Source of the DNA: Actinomycetota bacterium
GTDB taxonomy: Bacteria; Actinomycetota; Humimicrobiia; Humimicrobiales; Humimicrobiaceae
Direction: 5' to 3'
Length of the DNA: 25,512 nt
Assembly (NCBI GenBank): GCA_018399435.1
Contig: JAGYOJ010000003.1
Span: 1-25,512, forward strand
Below are positions 15,805-21,530 of the stretch, one piece after another. Position 1 is the stretch's first letter. Each line of letters opens with the position of its first letter. Made by a program: the position numbers and the translations under genes. The notes under the pieces were generated by a model. The model did no database searches. It had not been told where the DNA came from and saw nothing but the letters and a program-made list of their open reading frames with translations.

Positions 15805-16422
15805 ATGTATATTGCAATTATAAATTATAATATGGGGAATATTAGAAGTGTAGAGAATGCTTTTAAAAGCATTGGAGCAAAGGTTAAAGTAACTTCAGGT
15901 ATTGATACTATTAATAAGTCTATGGCATTTGTATTGCCAGGAGTTGGAGCTTTTAAGGATGCAATGCAAAATTTAGAAAACCAGGGATTAATAGGAGCAA
16001 TAAAGGAAAATGTTAAAAAAAAGCCTTTTCTTGGCATTTGTCTGGGGTTTCAACTGCTTTTTGAAACTAGCTTAGAGAATGGAAAACATAAAGGGCTGGG
16101 CTTACTTAGGGGTACTGTTAAGAAAATTCCTTCTATTGTAAAAGTTCCCCATATGGGATGGAATCAAATAGATATATTAAAGAAAAATAGCAATATTTTT
16201 GATGGTATAAAAGATAAGGAGTATTTTTATTTTGTCCATTCCTATCATGCTGTGCCTGAAGAAAAAAAAGTTGTAAACAGCATTACAGATTATGGCATTG
16301 AAATGGTATCAGGAATAGAATTTAAAAATATTTTTGGTTTACAGTTCCATCCAGAAAAAAGCAGTAAATTTGGATTAAGGCTATTAAAAAATTTTTGGAA
16401 CATGGCAAAGGAAAAAAAATGA
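15805..16422 (+). CDS. hisH: Imidazole glycerol phosphate synthase, glutaminase subunit
   Basis: HisH releases ammonia from glutamine and channels it to HisF. The 205-residue class I glutamine amidotransferase shows the N-terminal N-Y-x-M-G-N-I-R-S, the nucleophile elbow G-I-C-L-G-F-Q-L-L-F-E (Phe where Met is common after C-L-G), H-M-G-W-N-Q, F-V-H-S-Y-H and the catalytic F-H-P-E-K-S. The start ATG 15805 has AGAAGG 5 bases upstream. Its stop overlaps the hisA start (ATGA). Its partner hisF lies two genes down. Confidence 0.96.
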   Translation: MYIAIINYNMGNIRSVENAFKSIGAKVKVTSGIDTINKSMAFVLPGVGAFKDAMQNLENQGLIGAIKENVKKKPFLGICLGFQLLFETSLENGKHKGLGLLRGTVKKIPSIVKVPHMGWNQIDILKKNSNIFDGIKDKEYFYFVHSYHAVPEEKKVVNSITDYGIEMVSGIEFKNIFGLQFHPEKSSKFGLRLLKNFWNMAKEKK

Positions 16423-17153
16423 TTGTAATACCCGCAATTGACCTAATTGATGGAGCTTGCGTGAGATTGTCTGAAGGGAAATTTAATACCAAGAAAAAAT
16501 ATTTTGATAATCCCCTGGAGGTGGCTGAAAAATGGAAAAGCCAGGGTGCAGAATGGCTGCATATAATAGACCTTGACGGGGCCAGGACCGGTGAAGCTAA
16601 AAACTTAAAGATAGCTTTAGGAATAAAAGAAAAATTGGATTTAAAGATACAGTTTGGCGGCGGCATGAGAAGTGAGAAAATACTGGAAAAAATTATGGAA
16701 AGTGGGATTGACAGGGCTATACTGGGTACCAAGGCTATTGAAGATTTTTCTTTTCTGAAAAAAAGTTTTAAATCTTATAAAAATAGGATAATTCTTAGCC
16801 TTGATTTTAAAAAGGGCGGGCAAATATTAAAGGAAGGATGGCAGAAGGATACCTCTTTTAATATTTTTAATTTTTCTAAGAAAATAAAAGATATTGGCAT
16901 TAAAGAAATTATTATTACTGATGTTTCCAGGGATGGAATGCTTAAAGGCATAGATGTAAATTTTATTAAGCAAATTTTAGATAAAACAGGCTTATCCCTT
17001 ATAATAGCAGGCGGTATTTCTACAATTGAAGATATAGAAAGTTTAAAAAAACTGGAGCACAGGGGCATAAAAGGCGTTGTTATAGGAAAAGCATTATATG
17101 AAGGCGGGATTAATTTAAAAAAAGCAATAAAGGTTGGAGAAAATGATAACTAA
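16419..17153 (+). CDS. hisA: ProFAR isomerase HisA
   Basis: HisA performs the Amadori rearrangement of ProFAR to PRFAR on a (beta/alpha)8 barrel; 244 residues. The start is ATG 16419, giving the family's M-I-V-I-P-A-I-D-L with AAGGA 6 bases upstream, rather than TTG 16395, which would add eight non-homologous residues. The general-acid/base aspartates are in P-A-I-D-L (D8) and the L-S-L-D-F-K-K strand (near 127). I-Q-F-G-G-G-M-R, T-D-V-S-R-D-G-M-L-K-G and the phosphate-binding I-A-G-G-I-S follow. It overlaps hisH by 4 bases and hisF by 11. Confidence 0.96.
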   Translation: MIVIPAIDLIDGACVRLSEGKFNTKKKYFDNPLEVAEKWKSQGAEWLHIIDLDGARTGEAKNLKIALGIKEKLDLKIQFGGGMRSEKILEKIMESGIDRAILGTKAIEDFSFLKKSFKSYKNRIILSLDFKKGGQILKEGWQKDTSFNIFNFSKKIKDIGIKEIIITDVSRDGMLKGIDVNFIKQILDKTGLSLIIAGGISTIEDIESLKKLEHRGIKGVVIGKALYEGGINLKKAIKVGENDN

Positions 17154-17901
17154 AAGAATTATTCCATGTTTGGATGTTAATAAAGGCAGAGTAGTAAAGG
17201 GAGTTAGTTTTGTAAACTTAAGAGATGCAGGGGATCCTGTAGAGCTAGCAGCTTTTTATGACCGGGAAGGAGCTGATGAGGTTGTTTTTCTAGATATAAC
17301 CGCTTCCCATGAAAAAAGAAAAACTGTAATAGAGCTTGCAAGCAAAGCGGCAAAAAAAGTTTTTATTCCCTATACTATTGGAGGCGGCATTAAGAAAGTC
17401 GATGATATAAGGGAGGTATTAAGAAAAGGCGCAGACAAGATATCAATTAATACATCGGCAGTAAATAATCCTTCACTTATTGAAGAATCATCAAAAATTT
17501 TTGGCAGGCAGTGCATAGTTGTAGCAATAGACGCAAAAAGAAAGGATAGCAATAGCTGGGAAGTATACACGCATGGAGGCAGGACTCCAACTGGGAAAAA
17601 TGCTGTCCAATGGGCTAAAACTGTTGAAGATTTAGGGGCAGGAGAAATACTTTTAACTAGCATGGATAAAGACGGTACTAAAGATGGTTATGACATAGAA
17701 TTAACAAAAGCAATAACACGGGAAGTAAATATTCCTGTAATTGCTTCTGGGGGAGCGGGAAATTTAGAACATTTAAGAGATGTTATAAAATATGCTGACG
17801 CAGATGCTGTTTTAGTAGCTTCAATATTTCATTATGGAGAATATACTGTAAGAGAAGCAAAAAAATATTTAAAATCCCAAGGGATAAATGTAAGGATATA
17901 A
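17143..17901 (+). CDS. hisF: Imidazole glycerol phosphate synthase, cyclase subunit
   Basis: HisF uses ammonia from HisH to cyclise PRFAR into imidazole glycerol phosphate and AICAR. The 252-residue barrel begins M-I-T-K-R-I-I-P-C-L-D-V-N (Asp11 is the catalytic acid), which selects ATG 17143 over TTG 17134, with GGAG just upstream. The second catalytic Asp is in V-V-A-I-D-A-K-R (about 131). Phosphate-binding glycines are in T-I-G-G-G-I-K and I-A-S-G-G-A-G. The usual T-H-G-G-R and A-G-E-I-L-L-T-S-M-D blocks are present. Its start lies within hisA; hisIE follows after 1 base. Confidence 0.97.
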   Translation: MITKRIIPCLDVNKGRVVKGVSFVNLRDAGDPVELAAFYDREGADEVVFLDITASHEKRKTVIELASKAAKKVFIPYTIGGGIKKVDDIREVLRKGADKISINTSAVNNPSLIEESSKIFGRQCIVVAIDAKRKDSNSWEVYTHGGRTPTGKNAVQWAKTVEDLGAGEILLTSMDKDGTKDGYDIELTKAITREVNIPVIASGGAGNLEHLRDVIKYADADAVLVASIFHYGEYTVREAKKYLKSQGINVRI

Positions 17902-17902
17902 T

Positions 17903-18511
17903 ATGGATAATAAGCTTATACCTGCGATAATCCAGGAACAGGGTACAGGGCAGGTTTTAATGCTTGCATACATGAATGAGGAATCTTTAAGGAGGAGCAT
18001 TGAAACAGGGACTACCTGGTTCTGGAGCAGGTCAAGGAAAAAATTATGGAATAAGGGTGAAACTTCAGGAAATATACAGAAAATAAAGGAAATAAAATAT
18101 GATTGTGATGGCGATACCTTGCTAGTTACAGTAGAGCAAATTGGAAATGCTTGCCATACAGGCAATAAAAGTTGTTTTTATAGGACTTTAAAAAAAGAAA
18201 ATATTAAAGAATTGGCCCTAAAAGGCGAAAGCAGTAAAATTTTAGAAGAAATTTATGGTGTTTTAAAGCAAAGAATAAGAGAAAAAGCTCCCAACTCTTA
18301 TACTTACTCTTTACATAAAAAAGGTTTGGATGAAATTATAAAAAAATTTGGTGAAGAAAGCATAGAAGTTGTATTGTCAGCCAAACATCAAAGGAAAGAA
18401 GATTTAATTTACGAAATTGGAGATTTGCTTTACCATCTATTGCTGCTTTTGGTTGAAAAAAAAGTATCTTTAGAAGAAATTTATAATGAATTAGAATCTA
18501 GAAGGAAATAA
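17903..18511 (+). CDS. hisIE: Bifunctional phosphoribosyl-AMP cyclohydrolase / phosphoribosyl-ATP pyrophosphatase
   Basis: A 202-residue fusion for steps two and three of histidine synthesis. Residues ~1-105 are the HisI cyclohydrolase: L-M-L-A-Y-M-N, T-T-W-F-W-S-R-S-R, the metal site D-C-D-G-D and the zinc ligands in G-N-A-C-H-T-G-x-x-S-C-F-Y. Residues ~112-202 are the helical HisE pyrophosphatase: S-Y-T-Y-S-L, K-F-G-E-E-S-I-E-V-V, and E-I-G-D-L-L-Y-H-L-L-L-L (acidic metal ligands). It starts 1 base after hisF; the stop lies 1 base before the pfkA GTG. The fusion is common in bacteria but not universal. Confidence 0.95.
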   Translation: MDNKLIPAIIQEQGTGQVLMLAYMNEESLRRSIETGTTWFWSRSRKKLWNKGETSGNIQKIKEIKYDCDGDTLLVTVEQIGNACHTGNKSCFYRTLKKENIKELALKGESSKILEEIYGVLKQRIREKAPNSYTYSLHKKGLDEIIKKFGEESIEVVLSAKHQRKEDLIYEIGDLLYHLLLLLVEKKVSLEEIYNELESRRK

Positions 18512-18512
18512 G

Positions 18513-19490
18513 GTGATATCCTTGGCAGAAAATAAAGAAAGGATAGCTTTGCTTACAAGCGGGGGAGATGCTAGCGGGATGAATGCTGCTATAAGGGCAG
18601 TTACCCGCTATTCGATTTATAACAATTATGAAGTCATTGGCTTTTATGAAGGCTATAAAGGATTAATAAATAATAATTTCGATATTTTAAATTTAAATTC
18701 GGTTAGCGGGATAATAGATAGGGGAGGAACTATACTTTATTCCGCCAGATCAGAGGAATTTAAAACTGAGGACGGCCAAAAAAAGGCAATTGAAAACTTG
18801 AAGAAAAATAATGTGGAAAAGTTAATTGTTATTGGCGGGGACGGCACTTTCAGGGGTGCCCATGATTTACATAAAAAAGGTATTAAAGCAATTGGAATTC
18901 CTGCCACTATTGACAATGATATTGCTGGCACAGACTATAGCATTGGCTTTGACACGGCTTTAAATGTGATTATAGATATAATGTCTAAAATAAGGGATAC
19001 AGCCTCTTCACATGATAGATTATTTGTTATAGAGGTAATGGGCAGGCAGTCTGGAGTGATTGCAGTTAATGCTGGAGTAGCATCTGCGGCTGATTATATA
19101 TTAATTCCTGAAGTAGATTTTGATTTAGTTAAAATTGCTAATGAGATTAGGAATCATAGGAAAGGTAAGAGGCATACTTTAGTAATAGTAGCTGAAGGAG
19201 TGGGTAAGGCTAATGATATTGCCTCTTCAATTAAATTATTAGCCGGGCATGAAGTAAGGGTATCAGTCCTGGGGCACATACAAAGGGGAGGATCACCTTC
19301 AGCCATGGATAGAATTTTAGCTGCCAGATTAGGGCAAAAAGCTGTGGATGCCTTGATGGACGGCAAAAGCGATGCAATGGTTGGATATCAGGGCAAGGAG
19401 ATAAAAATAATAGATTTTGAATATATCTTCAAATATAAAAGAAAGATCGACAAAAACCTATATGATTTAGCATTTATACTGTCTTTGTGA
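18513..19490 (+). CDS. pfkA: ATP-dependent 6-phosphofructokinase
   Basis: Phosphorylates fructose 6-phosphate in glycolysis; 325 residues. GTG 18513 is preferred, with GAAGGA 6 bases upstream; TTG 18522 is the alternative. Motifs: T-S-G-G-D-A-S-G-M-N (Ser replaces the usual Pro), G-G-D-G-T (Gly after Asp is the ATP-type signature; pyrophosphate-dependent enzymes have G-G-D-D-T), catalytic P-A-T-I-D-N-D-I, V-M-G-R-Q-S-G, V-A-E-G-V and G-H-I-Q-R-G-G-S-P-S. It is the last gene of the histidine operon, an unusual position for a glycolytic gene. The stop codon abuts the 3' CCA of a tRNA gene on the other strand, so there is no room for a terminator between them. Confidence 0.95.
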   Translation: MISLAENKERIALLTSGGDASGMNAAIRAVTRYSIYNNYEVIGFYEGYKGLINNNFDILNLNSVSGIIDRGGTILYSARSEEFKTEDGQKKAIENLKKNNVEKLIVIGGDGTFRGAHDLHKKGIKAIGIPATIDNDIAGTDYSIGFDTALNVIIDIMSKIRDTASSHDRLFVIEVMGRQSGVIAVNAGVASAADYILIPEVDFDLVKIANEIRNHRKGKRHTLVIVAEGVGKANDIASSIKLLAGHEVRVSVLGHIQRGGSPSAMDRILAARLGQKAVDALMDGKSDAMVGYQGKEIKIIDFEYIFKYKRKIDKNLYDLAFILSL

Positions 19491-19579
19491 TGGTGCCGAA
19501 GGTCGGGGTCGAACCGACACGAGCTTCTCAGCCCACTGGATTTTGAATCCAGCGCGTCTGCCAATTCCGCCACTCCGGC
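19491..19579 (-). tRNA. tRNA-Leu (anticodon CAA)
   Basis: Read on the - strand, 89 bases including an encoded CCA. The acceptor stem GCCGGAG pairs with CTTCGGC (one G-U). The anticodon stem CTGGA/TCCAG holds the 7-base loop TTCAAAA, so the anticodon is CAA (reads UUG). The T arm is GTCGG-TTCGACC-CCGAC. A long variable arm with its own stem (GGGCT..AGCTC) makes it a class II tRNA, as expected for leucine. The CCA complement TGG occupies 19491-19493, directly after the pfkA stop codon. Confidence 0.96.
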
Positions 19580-19587
19580 CAGGATAA

Positions 19588-19616
19588 ATAATACAATTAT
19601 TCAAAATTATTATCAA
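19588..19616 (-). promoter_or_regulatory. Promoter for tRNA-Leu
   Basis: On the - strand: TTGATA (19616-19611), a 17-base spacer, TATTAT (19593-19588). The predicted start falls at or within 1-2 bases of the mature tRNA 5' end (19579), so the 5' leader would be minimal. Confidence 0.65.
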
Positions 19617-19640
19617 GGACCTAAAGTCAATAATTTTTTG

Positions 19641-19669
19641 TTGACAATTATAATAAAAAGGTTTATATT
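19641..19669 (+). promoter_or_regulatory. Consensus promoter firing towards an intrinsic terminator
   Basis: Perfect TTGACA (19641-19646), exactly 17 bases, TATATT (19664-19669). The transcript would start near 19676 and meet the hairpin at 19681-19717 at once, so the full product would be only ~45 bases. No coding gene lies in the + direction before polA. Confidence 0.55.
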
Positions 19670-19680
19670 TTTCCTTTAAC

Positions 19681-19720
19681 AAACGCCATTAAGTTTTTAT
19701 GAAACTTATTGGCGTTTTTT
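19681..19720 (+). terminator. Strong intrinsic terminator (16-bp stem, T6)
   Basis: Arms 19681-19696 and 19702-19717 pair over 16 positions with a single T-T mismatch and a 5-base loop (TTATG); T6 lies at 19715-19720. This is the first terminator downstream of the his-pfkA operon, implying that pfkA transcripts run across the tRNA gene in antisense. It could also act weakly on the - strand. Confidence 0.8.
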
Positions 19721-19726
19721 ATGTAA

Positions 19727-19751
19727 AAAAAGAGCAATCATCCCTCTTTTT
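19727..19751 (-). terminator. Terminator of the glutamate-synthase-like gene
   Basis: An 8-bp perfect stem AAAAAGAG/CTCTTTTT with a 9-base loop (19735-19743). Read on the - strand it begins 12 bases after the stop codon of the gene at 19764-21353 and ends in a run of T, a typical compact terminator. Confidence 0.7.
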
Positions 19752-19763
19752 CCTCTTATTTTA

Positions 19764-21353
19764 TTATAACTCCAATATTTCTTCTACTTCTTTTTTATCT
19801 AAATCCATAATGTATGGTATTCCTGATATTTCAGAAGACTCTTTGGTAAGCGATGCAATATCATTCCTATCCAGTAGGCTTAAATTGAATTTTCTAGCCC
19901 CACACATTAATTGCCTTAAACCCTGGGACACTCTTTTAAAATAAGAATAAAGGCCAATTGCGGAACCAGGAATTTGATTTGCTTTTTCTTCAGTAAATTC
20001 TTTTCTAAGGTCTGTAATTTCTACAAAAATTGATTCAAGGTCGCTTCCATATTTAGAAATTGATTTAGGGATTTTATTGCTATTAACTTTTTCTTCTATG
20101 GTTTTTCCAACCATTGATGCAGTTATGGGTGAACGCGCCATGCCAATCAATTTAAAATATGGTGATCCCATTGCCAGTGCCTTAAATAATTGATCTTCTA
20201 AAGTAAAGCCGCCCGCTATTGCCATATCTGGGACATATTCTCCTTTTTGCGATAATTTTTTTGCATAGTCATATGCCAAGCATTGGATATAAACGGTTGG
20301 AATCCCCCATTCATTCATCATTCTCCAGGGGCTCATGCCTGTTCCGCCACCTGCGCCATCTATGGTGATTAAGTCTATTTCTGCTTCTGAACTGAATTTT
20401 ATTGCTTTTGCCAGGTCAGCAGGCCTGTAAGCTCCAGTTTTAAGGAATATATGTTTTGCGCCAATATTTTTTAAATGCTCTACTGTTTGCATAAACTCTT
20501 CTTTGCCTACCATTCCAATTCTTGAATGCCTTTCAAATTCTGAGAAGTCTCCATGTTTAAAGGCTTTTTGGATATCAGGATCTAGTGGGTCGGGCAGAAC
20601 TATATAGCCTCTTTTTTTTATTTCTATTGCCCCGTCAAGGTTATCAATCTTAATTTCTCCGCCTATATCTTTTGCGCCCTGGCCCCATTTTAGTTCTACT
20701 ATTTCTACACCTAGCTCTTTTATTGCGTATTCCAAAACATTAAATCTCGAATCTTCAACATTAGTTTGTACTACAATTCCGCCGTATCCATCTTGTTTCC
20801 ATTTATTGTACAGGATTACTCTTCTTTTTAATTCAGGGGAATTGATTACCTTGTTCTTAGTGTCAAAAGAAGATTTGGGATCTATTCCACACACATTTTC
20901 ACCAATGGTTAAGATAACGCCACTAATTGCTGAGCCAATTGCTAATCCTTCCCAATTTTTTCTTGCAATATCTGTTGATCCAAGGCCGGGTATAATAAGT
21001 GGGAGTTTTAACTTTAAATCCTTATTTTTTCCGATTTTTGTTTCAAGGTTCACATTAGTAAAAATTGCCTGGTCGCTGTCTTCTTTTACCCCCTTGGCGC
21101 CAAATGCAGTCCCCATGATATTAAAATGAGAATAGTCAATGGGATAATCTTTTTGGGAAGCTGCTGTAATATCCCCGAATGGTTGGGGGTATATGGTTTC
21201 TGCACCCCTATAGGCTGATTTGCCTATTTCACATAGCCCCAGGCATCCTTCAATGCAAGTGGCGCACATTCCACTAAAAGGGCTTGTATTTTCAGCATAT
21301 AAGTTTTTTGTTCCTGTTGCCGAGGAAGCATTAATTTTTGAATAAGTCATCAT
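19764..21353 (-). CDS. FMN-binding glutamate-synthase-like protein with N-terminal Cys cluster
   Basis: A 529-residue protein of the glutamate synthase central/FMN domain family (GltB domain 2). ATG 21353 is chosen because AAGGAG (21364-21359) lies 5 bases before it; the upstream GTG 21359 overlaps that signal. Visible: a compact cysteine cluster C30-x2-C33-x3-C37-x3-C41, then P-Q-P-F-G; the FMN barrel with G-A-G-G-G-T-G-M-S-P (the glutamate synthase hallmark), A-I-A-G-G-F (phosphate-binding) and K-W-G-Q-G-A-K (substrate region); and C-G-I-D near residue 150. The type II glutaminase domain and the C-terminal GXGXG domain of full GltB are absent, so it cannot release ammonia from glutamine itself. 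It may be a subunit of a split glutamate synthase or an amino-acid oxidoreductase of unknown substrate; the Cys cluster could hold an Fe-S centre (inference). It stands alone on the - strand with its own promoter and terminator. Confidence 0.85.
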   Translation of the reverse strand: MMTYSKINASSATGTKNLYAENTSPFSGMCATCIEGCLGLCEIGKSAYRGAETIYPQPFGDITAASQKDYPIDYSHFNIMGTAFGAKGVKEDSDQAIFTNVNLETKIGKNKDLKLKLPLIIPGLGSTDIARKNWEGLAIGSAISGVILTIGENVCGIDPKSSFDTKNKVINSPELKRRVILYNKWKQDGYGGIVVQTNVEDSRFNVLEYAIKELGVEIVELKWGQGAKDIGGEIKIDNLDGAIEIKKRGYIVLPDPLDPDIQKAFKHGDFSEFERHSRIGMVGKEEFMQTVEHLKNIGAKHIFLKTGAYRPADLAKAIKFSSEAEIDLITIDGAGGGTGMSPWRMMNEWGIPTVYIQCLAYDYAKKLSQKGEYVPDMAIAGGFTLEDQLFKALAMGSPYFKLIGMARSPITASMVGKTIEEKVNSNKIPKSISKYGSDLESIFVEITDLRKEFTEEKANQIPGSAIGLYSYFKRVSQGLRQLMCGARKFNLSLLDRNDIASLTKESSEISGIPYIMDLDKKEVEEILEL

Positions 21354-21411
21354 GCACACTCCTTAAAAAAAATTATAAAAATAATTTAGGCTGCTATGCC
21401 AATGTGTGCAT
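21352..21411 (-). promoter_or_regulatory. Leader element complementary to the start site of the glutamate-synthase-like gene
   Basis: In the - strand leader, ATGCACAC (21411-21404) is the exact reverse complement of GTGTGCAT (21359-21352), which covers the last Shine-Dalgarno base and the AU of the start codon. The leader copy lies largely in the loop of a small hairpin (CAATG..CATTG). Pairing would hide the start, suggesting translational control. A second hairpin, TGGGCA/TGCCCA (21427-21442), lies closer to the 5' end. No known riboswitch class was recognised. Confidence 0.4.
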
Positions 21412-21454
21412 CATTGCTTGAAATATTGGGCACCTTTGCCCAGTGGCTATAAAT

Positions 21455-21484
21455 TTTACATAATAATAATTGTGAATGTATAAT
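21455..21484 (+). promoter_or_regulatory. Promoter for polA
   Basis: TTTACA (21455-21460), an 18-base spacer and a perfect TATAAT (21479-21484); expected start near 21491, leaving a ~40-base leader. Its -10 overlaps that of the divergent promoter on the - strand. Confidence 0.5.
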
Positions 21485-21508
21485 ATAAAGGGTTTTTAAA
21501 AAAGTCAA
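21480..21508 (-). promoter_or_regulatory. Promoter for the glutamate-synthase-like gene
   Basis: On the - strand: TTGACT (21508-21503), a 17-base spacer, TATTAT (21485-21480). The start near 21473 gives a ~120-base leader, long for this compact genome and able to fold. Confidence 0.6.
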
Positions 21509-21530
21509 ATATAATAGAAAAGTGATAGGA

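Noticed and set aside
16395..16418. TTG start for hisA (and the similar TTG 17134 for hisF)
   Set aside because: ATG 16419 and ATG 17143 give the exact conserved N-termini and have suitable Shine-Dalgarno spacing.
19388..19682. Two - strand open frames that contain the tRNA region
   Set aside because: They simply read through tRNA-Leu; the cloverleaf explains the sequence.
19699..19944. Small + strand open frame starting in the terminator loop
   Set aside because: Its start is inside a terminator stem-loop and the rest is antisense to the glutamate-synthase-like gene.
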